64,000 bases of DNA from an unidentified eubacterium SCB49 (GCA_000170815.1 ABCO01000002.1:62001-126000); one strand, 5' to 3'; shown: positions 34,647 to 44,242, counted from the stretch's first letter. Notes: a model not told the origin generated them from the sequence alone. Translations and numbers: made by a program.

Positions 34647-35951
34647 TCAAGGAAAAATACCTCTTTGCACATACGCTCTCTCTACTCTCTTAATTGCAAT
34701 ACAAAAAGCAGCTGTTCTAAAGTCCATTGCTTCACTCTCAGAATACTCGTATACTTTATTAAAAGTTTCTTTCATCTTTTTATCAAGTCTAGCTATCACT
34801 TCATCTAACTGCCATAGCTCTCCGTTTCTGTTTTGTAGCCATTCAAAATAACTAGCCACAACACCTCCAGAATTACAGAGTATATCTGGTATAATTGTAA
34901 TTCCTCGTTCTAACAATATATTTTCCCCTTCTACATTTGTAGGTCCATTTGCCCCTTCTGCAATTAAAGTTGCTTTAATCTTTCCTGCATTTTCTTTTGT
35001 AATCTGATTTCCTAAAGCAGCTGGGATACAGATATCACACTCCGTACTAAAAAAATCTTCTTTATTTATCTTTTTAGCTTGAGGATAATCAACGATGCTT
35101 CCCGTATTAGATTTGCTATAATTAAAAAGATCTTCTATGACGATTCCTTCAGGGTTTTCTATACTTCCATACGCATCTTGTACTGCAACCATTTTTGCAC
35201 CATCTTTCTCAAGAAAATGAGCTGCCCAATACCCAACATTACCAAAACCTTGAACAATAAATTTCTTGTCTTTTAAATTTACATTTTTACGTTCTGCCCA
35301 AAATTTTATATTTAAATAAACACCATAACCCGTAGCGCGATCACGCCCTTCAAGCCCCCCAGATCCATCTGGTTTTCCTGTAACCACGTGTTGATTTGCA
35401 GATCGTTCTGCTGGCGGACGCGTACTCATGTAAGTGTCTGCAATCCAAGCCATTGTTTGACTATTCGTATTTACATCTGGAGCAGGAATATCGTGTTCTG
35501 GCCCTATATTATCTGCTAGTGCAAACGTAAACCTACGTGTAATACGCTCTAATTCTGCTTGTGAATATTTTGAAGGGTCTAATTTAATCCCTCCTTTACC
35601 TCCACCGTATGGCAAACCTGCCAAAGATGTTTTCCAAGTCATCCACATTGCCAAAGCCCTTGCTGCGTCTATATCTACCGTTGGGTGATAACGTAAGCCT
35701 CCTTTATATGGTCCTAATGCATTGTTATGTTGCACACGGTAACCCGTAAATATCTCAACATCTCCATTGTCCATTTTTACAGGAAAATTTACAATTATCT
35801 CATTATTTGTTATTGATAATATTTTACGAATGCTAGGATGTATATCTATCTGATCTGCTGCGCTATTAAATTGTTCTAGCACATTATCCATCATACCTTT
35901 TAAGGGTACTTTTTTTACTTTTTTACTTTTTTCTACTGTTATTGTTGCCAT
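34647..35951 (-). CDS. glutamate dehydrogenase (Glu/Leu/Phe/Val family)
   Basis: This 434-aa oxidoreductase interconverts glutamate and 2-oxoglutarate plus ammonia. PYGGGKGGIKLDPSKYS holds the catalytic lysine, GYRVQHNNALGPYKGGLRYH the substrate loop and KKFIVQGFGNVGYWAAHFL the NAD(P)-binding GxGxxG-like turn. The length and the missing insertions resemble the RocG/GudB group. A longer frame reaches 36041, but its extra 30 residues (MLLFSKNIRNEILQ...) are not family-like and precede MATITVEKSKKVKKVPL, so the ATG complementary to 35949-35951 is used. The gene lies upstream of the Rnk-like gene by 28 bases. Confidence 0.93.
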   Translation of the reverse strand: MATITVEKSKKVKKVPLKGMMDNVLEQFNSAADQIDIHPSIRKILSITNNEIIVNFPVKMDNGDVEIFTGYRVQHNNALGPYKGGLRYHPTVDIDAARALAMWMTWKTSLAGLPYGGGKGGIKLDPSKYSQAELERITRRFTFALADNIGPEHDIPAPDVNTNSQTMAWIADTYMSTRPPAERSANQHVVTGKPDGSGGLEGRDRATGYGVYLNIKFWAERKNVNLKDKKFIVQGFGNVGYWAAHFLEKDGAKMVAVQDAYGSIENPEGIVIEDLFNYSKSNTGSIVDYPQAKKINKEDFFSTECDICIPAALGNQITKENAGKIKATLIAEGANGPTNVEGENILLERGITIIPDILCNSGGVVASYFEWLQNRNGELWQLDEVIARLDKKMKETFNKVYEYSESEAMDFRTAAFCIAIKRVERAYVQRGIFP

Positions 35952-35982
35952 AATATATTTATTGCCTAAGCTTATTTTTTTG

Positions 35983-36105
35983 TTATTTAAAAAGTCTATT
36001 TGTAATATTTCGTTCCTTATATTTTTGCTGAATAAAAGCATTTCTCGCCTTTTTCGCTTTAGACTTTTTATTAATCACTGCTGTAAAAACTGCGTTTAAA
36101 TTCAT
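35983..36105 (-). CDS. possible 40-aa basic peptide
   Basis: The frame from the ATG complementary to 36103-36105 encodes a Lys/Arg-rich helical peptide (AVFTAVINKKSKAKKARNAF, then KYKERNITNRLFK). It lies in line with the Cys-rich gene upstream and glutamate dehydrogenase 31 bases downstream. No ribosome-binding or promoter signal argues for or against it. It might instead be a leader. Confidence 0.35.
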   Translation of the reverse strand: MNLNAVFTAVINKKSKAKKARNAFIQQKYKERNITNRLFK

Positions 36106-36175
36106 AATAAAAGTTGTTATTTTTGATCCAGTTACTCCCTTTTTACTTCGGAAATATTAATCATTATTTAAAAAA

Positions 36176-36370
36176 TTAAGCCTCTACCAGCTCTAATTGC
36201 TTTGAATCTTTTTTTGCTTTTCGAGTTGGCGTTGTAGATTGAAAACCAACTTCATTTCCCGAAGTTTTTTCATATTCGCTACATGATATAACACTCCTTT
36301 GATTGTGTGTCAATACACAAGAATCGCTATAGTTACAAGAAACACATAAGTTGATTGAATTTGTTTGCAT
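36176..36370 (-). CDS. small Cys-rich protein behind a sigma-54 promoter
   Basis: This 64-aa protein starts with a Cys cluster, LCVSCNYSDSCVLTH and then VISCSEYE, giving C-x2-C-x5-C-x11-C, suited to binding zinc or iron. The second half is a polar, Lys-rich tail without structure. It resembles the many short four-Cys proteins of environmental bacteria, none with a known function. A near-perfect sigma-54 promoter lies 33-47 bases upstream of the ATG, and the sigma-54 activator gene is the next gene upstream on the same strand. Regulation by that activator is the natural reading. Confidence 0.72.
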   Translation of the reverse strand: MQTNSINLCVSCNYSDSCVLTHNQRSVISCSEYEKTSGNEVGFQSTTPTRKAKKDSKQLELVEA

Positions 36371-36402
36371 AATACATTGTTATTATTTGTACTCATCAAT
36401 AA

Positions 36403-36417
36403 GCAAAGTATGTACCA
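36403..36417 (-). promoter_or_regulatory. sigma-54 promoter (-24/-12)
   Basis: On the minus strand the sequence TGGTACATACTTTGC matches the sigma-54 pattern TGG(C/T)AC-N5-TTGC in all fixed positions. Transcription would start about 20 bases before the ATG of the Cys-rich gene. Confidence 0.8.
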
Positions 36418-36506
36418 CTAGAAATCGCGATATCAAACAAAACAAAAAACAAACACGTAAAACACTATGAATAGGCAGCTTAAAGAAGAACAGCTGCATT
36501 TACATC

Positions 36507-36537
36507 AAAAAAAAGACCGGTACAAAACAGACCGGTC
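36507..36537 (-). terminator. terminator of the sigma-54 activator/kinase operon
   Basis: On the minus strand GACCGGT and ACCGGTC pair around a nine-base loop and are followed by eight T. It lies about 140 bases past the activator stop. Confidence 0.8.
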
Positions 36538-36675
36538 GGGGTAAAATGTACCAGATAAACTGGCTAGAAATTAAATTTTTTAATCTTAAACAAAGTACTT
36601 TTTTATGTTATCGATACTTAAACCCATAAACTTCCTGCAATTTATGATTCATGTAATCATGAGAAGGGTGAAATT

Positions 36676-38001
36676 TTATCCTTCCAATTTTAACCTAATT
36701 GTTTTTCTATCAATTCCTAAAATTTCTGCGGCCTTGGTTTTATTATTGTTGGTAGCATTAAGCACCTTCTTTATGTAACGCATCTCCATCACTTTTAAAG
36801 GCACTAACTCATCTTGAGGAAAATCTATGATATGTTTCAGTGATTCTGGAAGATGCTCTAGCGTCACTATACCATCACACATAATAACAGCTCTTTGAAT
36901 TACATTTTCTAGCTCTCTAATATTTCCTGGCCAGTTATACCTCTTAAGAATATTTAAAGCTTCTGGAGTCATTTTCACAAAACGATCTTTATATTCTATT
37001 CCATATTTAAATAAAAACTTATCTACTAATAAAGGAATATCTTCTTTGCGTTCACGAAGCGGAGCAACCTCTACCTCTACCACCGTCAATCTATAAAAAA
37101 GGTCTTCTCTAAAAGTCTGTTTTTTAATCATCTCTAAGAGGTCACTATTTGTAGCAGCAATGATACGCACATCAATTTTCGTTGCTTTTTGAGCACCAAC
37201 CTTTAACACTTCTTTTTCTTGTAAAACACGTAATAATCTAGATTGCACAGCTTTTGAAGCATTGCCTATTTCGTCTAAAAATATAGTCCCGCCGTTAGCA
37301 GCTTGAAAAAAGCCATCACGATCTTTTTCTGCTCCCGTAAATGCTCCTTTGGTATAACCAAAAAGCTCTGATTCGAGTAAATTTTCTGGAATACCGCCGC
37401 AGTTAACAGCGATAAAAGGTGCTCGCGAAAATTTACCTTGATAATGAATAGCTCGCGCAACAAGCTCTTTTCCTGTACCGCTTTCCCCTTTTACAAAAAT
37501 GGTCGCCTTATTATCTTTAACTCGTTCAATAATTTGAATTACCTTCTTTATTTTATCTGAAACCCCAATAATATCGCCATACGGTTTTTCTTCTGAAACA
37601 GGAATAACATCACTACGTAGTTTCTCTGAAGAAACAATAGATGCGTCTATCGCAGTTTTAAGCTCATTTTTTGTAAATGGCTTTGTTAAATAATCTACCA
37701 CACCAGATTTTATTGCCACGAGAGAATCCTGCACAGAAGGATACCCTGTAACAACCAGTTTAGGAAGTTTTGGGTAATGCTCAGACACAAACTTTATTAA
37801 TTCTGAACCATCTACTTCTGGCATTTTTAAATCTGTGATAAGCAAATCAATCTTGGTATCACGTAAAATCTGTACCGCTTCTTTAACTGAAACCGCTTTA
37901 TATGTATGGTAATTCCAGGATTGTAAATGACGCTGTAATAACTCCAGTATATTAATATCATCATCAACAATAAGTATATTTTCTTTCTGTAATTGCATCA
38001 T
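36676..38001 (-). CDS. sigma-54-dependent response regulator (NtrC family)
   Basis: This 441-aa protein has a receiver domain (1-120) with phosphorylation Asp57 in LLITDLKMPEVDG. The AAA+ domain follows (about 143-370), with Walker A GESGTGKE (172-179), the sigma-54-contacting GAFTGA loop (219-224) and GGTIFLDEIG. It ends in a Fis-type helix-turn-helix (NKTKAAEILGIDRKTIRLKL). All elements for opening sigma-54 promoters are present. It is cotranscribed with the kinase gene, whose stop abuts its start. The sigma-54 promoter at 36403-36417 directly downstream is the best visible target. Confidence 0.95.
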   Translation of the reverse strand: MMQLQKENILIVDDDINILELLQRHLQSWNYHTYKAVSVKEAVQILRDTKIDLLITDLKMPEVDGSELIKFVSEHYPKLPKLVVTGYPSVQDSLVAIKSGVVDYLTKPFTKNELKTAIDASIVSSEKLRSDVIPVSEEKPYGDIIGVSDKIKKVIQIIERVKDNKATIFVKGESGTGKELVARAIHYQGKFSRAPFIAVNCGGIPENLLESELFGYTKGAFTGAEKDRDGFFQAANGGTIFLDEIGNASKAVQSRLLRVLQEKEVLKVGAQKATKIDVRIIAATNSDLLEMIKKQTFREDLFYRLTVVEVEVAPLRERKEDIPLLVDKFLFKYGIEYKDRFVKMTPEALNILKRYNWPGNIRELENVIQRAVIMCDGIVTLEHLPESLKHIIDFPQDELVPLKVMEMRYIKKVLNATNNNKTKAAEILGIDRKTIRLKLEG

Positions 38002-39084
38002 TTAATTTTTAGGAAGCTTGACGATAAAAGTAGCGCCTTTTTTTGCATTATTCGTTGCTGTTATAGTACCGCCATGGCTCGCGACAATACCATGAACTAC
38101 ACTTAGGCCTAAGCCCGAACCTTCACCAGTAGGTTTTGTTGTAAAAAATGGTTGGAATATTTTTTCTTGTACCGCTGCATCAATTCCGGTTCCTTCATCA
38201 CTTATGGTTAATACAATATGCTTTTTTGTTTGAGTTGCCGTTATGCTCACAAGTCCATTTTTAGGGGTAAAATAAATAGCATTGATCACTAAATTAAAAA
38301 TAATTTGAGTGAGTTGTATCGTATCTGCTTTTAATAAAAGTTCTTCATCTTCTATACTCACCACATATTTTACTTCGGCTTTTTTAAATGAAGCATCCAG
38401 TAAGGCCATTGCGCTTTTTAGACTAGGAACAATATTTACTTTTTTAAATTCATGTGGCATTTCACAAGCAAAAAACATTAATTTTTTAACCACTTCTCTA
38501 GAGAAAATAGCGTTTTTAATGATCTTATCTAAATCTTGTAAAGCTGTTGGATTGTCTTTTAAATCATCTTGTAATAATTCTGCAAACCCTAAAATATTTG
38601 CCAAAGGTGTATTGAGTTCATGCGCTATTCCAGCTGTAATTTCGCCTAAAATACCCAATCGATCTGCACGTTCCATTTGTCTTTTTAAAGACATTTCATT
38701 TTTTTGAATTTCAATGCGTTCAAGGAGACTACCTAACTTTATGGCTACACTATCTAGTAACGGTTTTTCTTCCAGTAAAAAATCAAGATTACCATCATTT
38801 AAAGAAACCCTAACAACCCCTGCAGGTTTATTAAAAACTAATATTTCTGAAGAAATACTACGATTAGCACTTGTCTCTCCTGTTTTAAATTCTTCTTGTG
38901 GTGTCACAATTAAAACCTCAGTATGATTTGGGTATTGAAACCCTTTTTTTAGACTGAAGCCAATAGCTCTAAGAGTCCCATGCATTTCTTCTGAATCTGC
39001 ATTAACAATTATAGAAGATATCTCATAAAGGCAAGTAAGCTCTTTAATTCGTTCTTTTAAATCTCTCTCTGTAGTGTTCATCAT
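38002..39084 (-). CDS. cytoplasmic sensor histidine kinase, GAF-like sensor
   Basis: This 360-aa kinase lacks membrane helices. The N-terminal part (about 10-125) resembles a GAF domain (ELTCLYEISSIIVNAD, then AGVVRVSLNDG and LGSLLERIEIQ). The H box is LGILGEITAGIAHELNTPLANI with His155, followed by N box LVINAIYFTPKNG and G boxes ISDEGTGID and GEGSGLGLSVVHGI. It presumably phosphorylates Asp57 of the activator whose gene follows with no gap. The two leading Met codons leave the exact start open by one residue. The signal is unknown; redox, nitrogen and stress are all possible. Confidence 0.92.
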   Translation of the reverse strand: MMNTTERDLKERIKELTCLYEISSIIVNADSEEMHGTLRAIGFSLKKGFQYPNHTEVLIVTPQEEFKTGETSANRSISSEILVFNKPAGVVRVSLNDGNLDFLLEEKPLLDSVAIKLGSLLERIEIQKNEMSLKRQMERADRLGILGEITAGIAHELNTPLANILGFAELLQDDLKDNPTALQDLDKIIKNAIFSREVVKKLMFFACEMPHEFKKVNIVPSLKSAMALLDASFKKAEVKYVVSIEDEELLLKADTIQLTQIIFNLVINAIYFTPKNGLVSITATQTKKHIVLTISDEGTGIDAAVQEKIFQPFFTTKPTGEGSGLGLSVVHGIVASHGGTITATNNAKKGATFIVKLPKN

Positions 39085-39408
39085 CCTTGAGCTTTCTGCT
39101 GTATTATTTAAAACTTAATGCATTTGTACTTTTACAAGATACTAAACACCCCCTATCTCTACAAACCAAACACAAATGAAATGTATAAATCTTTATTTAC
39201 TTTCAATTTCATAATAGTAAAACTCCAAAAATAATACGATGCAGATCTCTTGAGAACTATTAACTAGAAACCTGTTACTTTTAAATTTTAGTTAAAAGAA
39301 ATTAAATAAACAGGAAATTACACGTCAAACCATTCTAATAATTAAATTTGCACAACAAATTAGTTGTTATAAACTATGTTTTTAGGCAGTTAAATTTTTT
39401 TTATACTT
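39085..39408. other. 324-bp divergent promoter region, no gene seen
   Basis: This gap separates the kinase gene (minus) from the glutamate-synthase-like gene (plus). A -7 element TAAATTTG is seen at 39343-39350 on the plus strand, 59 bases before the ATG. No sigma-54 site, hairpin or coding frame was found. Confidence 0.5.
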
Positions 39409-40998
39409 ATGAAAGTTCGTGAATTTTTTATCCTTATTTCGGTTGCTATAACGTTTTGCATTGTAACGATCTCATTTTTTTGGCCTCCTATACTTTGGTT
39501 ATTCATTTTGGTAGTGCCATTAATTCTAATGGGAATTTTTGATGTGCTACAAAAGCCTCATACCATCCGTAGAAATTTCCCGGTAATTGGTCGTTTTAGA
39601 TATGTATTAGAATCTATTCGTCCTGAGATAATGCAATATTTTGTTGAGACGGATACAGAAGGACGCCCAATAAACAGGATTTTAAGATCTTTAGTCTACA
39701 GACGAGCAAAAGGTCAAAATGACACAGAACCATTTGGTACTCAATTAAACCTTTATCATTCTGGCTACGAATGGTTAGAACACTCTATGTATGCCAAGCA
39801 CAATCCGAAAAACATTGGAAAATTTCCGAGGTTATTAATTGGAGGTAAAGATTGTAAACAGCCATACTCTTCAAGTTTATTAAACATATCTGCAATGAGT
39901 TTTGGTTCCTTAAGTACAAACGCTGTGATGGCCTTAAACAAAGGTGCTAAAATGGGAGGTTTTGCTCATAATACAGGTGAAGGAGGTATAAGTGATTATC
40001 ACTTAAAATATGGCGGTGATCTTATTTGGCAAGTGGGTACTGGATATTTTGGATGCCGTAAAGAAGACGGAACATTTAACCCTAAAACCTTTAGAGAAAA
40101 TGCGCTAAGACCTGAGGTAAAAATGATTGAAATAAAATTATCTCAAGGTGCTAAACCAGGACACGGAGGTATATTACCTGCTGTAAAAAACACTGAAGAA
40201 ATTGCAAAAATACGACATGTAAAACCTGGAATCGCTGTTCACTCACCTCCATCACATTCAGCATTTTCTGACCCAATGCAATTTATGCAGTTCATTAAAC
40301 AGTTAAGAGAATTATCTGACGGAAAACCTATTGGTTTTAAACTATGTTTAGGGCGAAAACAAGAGTTTATGGACTTTTGTGAAGCGATGGTTGTGTCTGG
40401 TATCACACCAGATTTTATTACTGTAGATGGTGGAGAAGGTGGTACGGGAGCTGCTCCAGTAGAATTTTCAAACTCTATGGGAATGCCTTTAAGAGAAGGG
40501 CTTGTATTTGTTCACGACACCCTAGTTGGTTATGGATTACGTAAGGAAATTAAAGTAATCGCTGCTGGAAAAATAATTACAGGTTTTCACGTAGCCAGAG
40601 CAATTGCTCTTGGAGCAGATGGTTGTAATAGCGCAAGAGCTATGATGCTCTCTATAGGTTGTATCCAGGCATTACAATGTAACAACAATACGTGTCCTGT
40701 AGGTGTTGCTACTCAAAACAAATCTTTAGTAAAAGGTCTTGTGGTAGATGATAAGGCACCTCGTGCAGAAAGATATCACAATGCTACTATTCAAAGTTTT
40801 CTTGAACTTATTGCCGCAGCAGGACTTAATGGCCCAGAAGAGCTATCTAGAAATCATATCAGTAAACGTTTAGGAAGTTTTAATATTAAAACTTACGATG
40901 ATATTTACCCTTATATAGAAGAAAACTCTTTATTAAATATTGAAACCATACCTGAAGATTATAAAAAATTCTTTCAATTGACTCGAATAATGAAATAG
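39409..40998 (+). CDS. FMN-binding glutamate-synthase-family protein, membrane-anchored
   Basis: This 529-aa protein begins with two hydrophobic segments (about 5-45) and then a GltS-type FMN/Fe-S barrel: NISAMSFGSLSTNAVMALNKGAKMGGFAHNTGEGG (in parts), LSQGAKPGHGGILP, TVDGGEGGTGAAPVEFSN and an Fe-S-type CIQALQCNNNTCPVGVATQ. The glutaminase domain of full GltB is absent, as in the stand-alone members of the family. Whether it makes glutamate or another amine is not settled for this group. The gene is monocistronic, divergent from the kinase/activator operon. Confidence 0.85.
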   Translation: MKVREFFILISVAITFCIVTISFFWPPILWLFILVVPLILMGIFDVLQKPHTIRRNFPVIGRFRYVLESIRPEIMQYFVETDTEGRPINRILRSLVYRRAKGQNDTEPFGTQLNLYHSGYEWLEHSMYAKHNPKNIGKFPRLLIGGKDCKQPYSSSLLNISAMSFGSLSTNAVMALNKGAKMGGFAHNTGEGGISDYHLKYGGDLIWQVGTGYFGCRKEDGTFNPKTFRENALRPEVKMIEIKLSQGAKPGHGGILPAVKNTEEIAKIRHVKPGIAVHSPPSHSAFSDPMQFMQFIKQLRELSDGKPIGFKLCLGRKQEFMDFCEAMVVSGITPDFITVDGGEGGTGAAPVEFSNSMGMPLREGLVFVHDTLVGYGLRKEIKVIAAGKIITGFHVARAIALGADGCNSARAMMLSIGCIQALQCNNNTCPVGVATQNKSLVKGLVVDDKAPRAERYHNATIQSFLELIAAAGLNGPEELSRNHISKRLGSFNIKTYDDIYPYIEENSLLNIETIPEDYKKFFQLTRIMK

Positions 40999-41050
40999 TA
41001 ATTCACTGTTTTTTTTATTTGAGGGTTTAATTCGTTTATATATTAACAGA

Positions 41051-41090
41051 AAAACACCTAGTCAAAGTAGTTTTGACTAGGTGTTTTTTT
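41051..41090 (+). terminator. terminator of the glutamate-synthase-like gene
   Basis: AAAACACCTAGTCAAA pairs with TTTGACTAGGTGTTTT around a short loop, followed by T. Confidence 0.88.
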
Positions 41091-41206
41091 ATGAATAATA
41101 CTTAAAAATGATACTTTTATGAGATAATTCAATAGTATAAACAGGTGATCAGCAAGCTTTTTTGATCAATTAAAGTTAAATTGCAAACTTTAAAAACCTA
41201 ATAATT

Positions 41207-44200
41207 ATGATCTCAAAAAAATTACTATTATTATTTTCACTCTTTACATTTGGAGGACTTATAGCTCAAGAGGCTAATGGTCCTACAAGTGTAGTTACAG
41301 GTTCCTTTCTGGGAGAAACAATTCCTTTAAGAAACGCAACAATTCATGATCCAGGTGATACTGGAATAAATGAATTAACAATAGTACCTAATGGCTATGA
41401 AGGAACTTATGAAACTCTTGTAGAGGGACGTTCTTTAAGCAACAATATTCAAAAAAACTTTGGACCTCTTAGAGCTGTAGGTATAGACCAAAACTTTGAT
41501 GGTGCTTCTTCAAACGAGTCTGGTTTTGTTCCGCCAGATCCTACTGGAGCAGTTGGACCTAATCACTACGTTCACTCTGTAAACTCTATTGTAAAGATTT
41601 TTGACAAACAAGGAGTTTTATTAGCGGGACCTACAACTTTAGGAAACTTTTTAGGTAACGGTACTAATTCTGGAGACCCTATTGTAATGTATGATCAACT
41701 AGCAGACAGATATTTTGTTAGCCAATTTGGTACTGCAACAAATTCATTAGTACTAGGAGTTTCTACCACTAATGACCCAACAGGAACATATTATGTTTAC
41801 GAATATATTTTCGGTGCTTTTCCTGATTATCCTCACTATAGTGTATGGCCTGATGGTTATTACTTAAGTATTAACGAAGGTGGTGGTGGCCCTAACAATA
41901 ATCGTTCTGTATACGTAATGGATAGAGAAGCGATGATTGCTGGAGAAGCAAACCCTCAAATGGCAGAATTTGTATTACCTAATTTAATATCAAACCCAAC
42001 AAATATATTTAATTCTGGGCCTGCACATCTTACTGGATTACAATTTCCTGCAGATACGCCTGGTTTTATATCTTATTTACAAGATGATGTTTGGGATAAT
42101 TCAATCACTCAAGATCATTTAAAAGTTTGGGAAATTGATTTAGATTGGGACAATATGGGGAATTCTACCATTTCAACTCCTCAAGAAATTCCATTGGACA
42201 ATTTTGATACTATTTTTGCTCCTTTTGGAACAGGTGATATAGACCAACCTGGTACAAGTCAAGATTTAGCAGGACAAGGTGGAATTATTTCATACGCATC
42301 TAACTACCGTAGTTTTGACGATCACAACTCTTGGTTAATCACATTTAACACAGATGTTGACGGAAATAACACTTCTGGTGTTAGATGGATAGAATTAAGA
42401 AATACAGCTGCAGACACACAATGGTCAGTTTACCAAGAAGGAACATACGCTCCTAGTGATGGTAACAGTAGATTTATGAGTAGTGGTGGTATCGATTCTA
42501 GAGGTAACATCGCTATTGCTTATAGTGTCGCTGGACCAAACACTCCTGTAGGACTTAGCTATACAGGAAGGTATGAAGGTGACACCTTAGGAGAATTAAC
42601 TGTGGCTGAAACAGAAATCGTAGCTGGAGTTGGTGTACAAACTTACACACACAGATATGGTGATTACGCTCATTTAACAATGGATCCAGATGATTTAACT
42701 TTCTGGTTTACTTCACAATATTTTCAATCTACAAACACATGGACATCAAGAGTAACTTCTTTTAAACTAGCAGAAGACTTTAATACAGACCTTGCTGTTG
42801 TAGCTATAAACACTCCTAACGATGGAATATTAACAAATAGTGAAGTTGTTGAAATTGAAGTAAGAAATTACGGAACAGATGATCAGTCTAATTTTCCAAT
42901 TGAATTGTACTTAGACAACACTCTTGTTGCAACTGAAAACTACACAGGAACATTAAGTGCTGGTGATACAAGTGTTTATACTTTTACACAAACAGTAGAT
43001 TTATCTACACAATCTCAAACGTATTTATTACGTGCTGAAACAGCAATAGCAACTGATGAGTTTATAGATAACAATGCTTTTGAAAAAGAAGTAACACATA
43101 CATTTACTAATGACGTAGGTGTTGTTGCTATCGACTCTCCTAATGATATGGAGGCAATTGGTCTTAAAACGGTTACGATTACAGTTGAAAATTTAGGAAT
43201 CAACAATCAATCTACCATAGATGTACAATACACTATTAACGGTGGTACTGCAGTAACTGGACAAATAACAGGTGTTAATTTAGCTCTAGGCGAACAAACA
43301 ACTTACAGTTTTACTACAGAAGCTGATTTAGACAGTGAAGGAAGTTACGATATCGTGGCATCAACAAACCTAAGTGCTGACCAAGACAATACTAACGACG
43401 CTTTCACTAAGGTTGTTACCGTAGAAGGAGCATGTATACCTGAAGCATTAGGTGGAGACAATGGAGAAGATGGTTGTTTAGTTCATGGAATTAAGCAATT
43501 TCAATTAGGAGACATCAATGCTGATAATGGTGCTAATGGTTGTAATACTGAACCTGAAGATGGTCCAGCAGGATATGCTGACAGAACATATCTTTCTACT
43601 ATTTTAAGTAACCTAGCAGGAAATAATGTGTATACATTAAAAGCTAGAACTAACTGGAATAATGGAGCAGGTGTAGAAGTTTTATCTGCTTGGATTGACT
43701 TTAATGACAATAGTATTTTTGAAGCTTCTGAACAAATTATTGCAGGAGAAGCATTTGAAGTTGTGAATGCACTTGACGAGTTTGAGTTTACAGTACCTGT
43801 AGGAAGCGCTCTTGGAGAACACACACTTAGAGTTAAGGCTATCAATGGTAACGCTTCTGGAGATATCAACAATCCTTGTTCAGATTATAGCTATGGTGAA
43901 ACTCAAGATTACACAGTAGTAATTGATGAAATTCTAGGAACTTCAGACAATCAAATTAAAGATTCAGATTTAATTGTTGAGTCTCTTGACAACAACCACT
44001 TTGATATTACTTTAACAACACAATTAGAAAGTAATGTTTATGTTGCGCTTTACAACTCAATTGGTCAACAATTGAAGTATAAAAAGATTCAGCAAGAAGG
44101 GAATACTTTTAAACTTTCATTAAATATGGAATCAGCTTCTACTGGTGTATATTTTGTGAAACTTATAGCAGTAGACCAAAACACATTTAAAACTGTTAGA

Positions 44201-44215
44201 ATTTTAGTGAAGTAA
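41207..44215 (+). CDS. large secreted protein with CARDB and GEVED repeats and T9SS type A sorting domain
   Basis: This 1002-aa protein has a Sec signal (KKLLLLFSLFTFGGLIAQ). Residues about 90-520 form a long beta domain (FVPPDPTGAVGPNHYVHSVN, YDQLADRYFVSQFG, DYPHYSVWPDGYYLSINEG, RYGDYAHLTMDPDD), probably a propeller of the kind found in surface proteins. Two CARDB-like domains follow (about 527-625 and 630-735), then a GEVED domain (about 770-905; WIDFNDNSIFEASEQI, EHTLRVKAING, YGETQDYTVVI). It ends with a type A sorting domain (VYVALYNSIGQQLKYKKIQ, STGVYFVKLIA). Export by T9SS is inferred. A binding or adhesion role is likely, and no enzyme motif is seen. Confidence 0.85.
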   Translation: MISKKLLLLFSLFTFGGLIAQEANGPTSVVTGSFLGETIPLRNATIHDPGDTGINELTIVPNGYEGTYETLVEGRSLSNNIQKNFGPLRAVGIDQNFDGASSNESGFVPPDPTGAVGPNHYVHSVNSIVKIFDKQGVLLAGPTTLGNFLGNGTNSGDPIVMYDQLADRYFVSQFGTATNSLVLGVSTTNDPTGTYYVYEYIFGAFPDYPHYSVWPDGYYLSINEGGGGPNNNRSVYVMDREAMIAGEANPQMAEFVLPNLISNPTNIFNSGPAHLTGLQFPADTPGFISYLQDDVWDNSITQDHLKVWEIDLDWDNMGNSTISTPQEIPLDNFDTIFAPFGTGDIDQPGTSQDLAGQGGIISYASNYRSFDDHNSWLITFNTDVDGNNTSGVRWIELRNTAADTQWSVYQEGTYAPSDGNSRFMSSGGIDSRGNIAIAYSVAGPNTPVGLSYTGRYEGDTLGELTVAETEIVAGVGVQTYTHRYGDYAHLTMDPDDLTFWFTSQYFQSTNTWTSRVTSFKLAEDFNTDLAVVAINTPNDGILTNSEVVEIEVRNYGTDDQSNFPIELYLDNTLVATENYTGTLSAGDTSVYTFTQTVDLSTQSQTYLLRAETAIATDEFIDNNAFEKEVTHTFTNDVGVVAIDSPNDMEAIGLKTVTITVENLGINNQSTIDVQYTINGGTAVTGQITGVNLALGEQTTYSFTTEADLDSEGSYDIVASTNLSADQDNTNDAFTKVVTVEGACIPEALGGDNGEDGCLVHGIKQFQLGDINADNGANGCNTEPEDGPAGYADRTYLSTILSNLAGNNVYTLKARTNWNNGAGVEVLSAWIDFNDNSIFEASEQIIAGEAFEVVNALDEFEFTVPVGSALGEHTLRVKAINGNASGDINNPCSDYSYGETQDYTVVIDEILGTSDNQIKDSDLIVESLDNNHFDITLTTQLESNVYVALYNSIGQQLKYKKIQQEGNTFKLSLNMESASTGVYFVKLIAVDQNTFKTVRILVK

Positions 44216-44242
44216 TCAACGTTCGTTGAAACTCAGTAAACT

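Larger units (their letters stand above)
36371..36675. other. 305-bp gap between the sigma-54 activator and the Cys-rich gene
   Basis: No gene is seen. On the minus strand the order is activator stop, about 140 bases of AT-rich sequence, a terminator (36507-36537), then a sigma-54 promoter (36403-36417). Two or three very short frames (13-14 codons) were not kept. Confidence 0.6.

Noticed and set aside
35952..36041. Longer N-terminus for glutamate dehydrogenase
   Set aside because: The added 30 residues are unlike the family, and the internal ATG gives the usual start.
36515..36537. Repeated GACCGGT about 100 bp upstream of the sigma-54 promoter looked like an activator-binding enhancer
   Set aside because: As an inverted pair with eight T following on the minus strand it is better explained as the terminator of the activator operon. 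An overlap of both roles cannot be fully excluded.
36540..36555. Second TGGTAC on the minus strand as another sigma-54 promoter
   Set aside because: The -12 part reads ACCC instead of TTGC, so the essential GC is missing.
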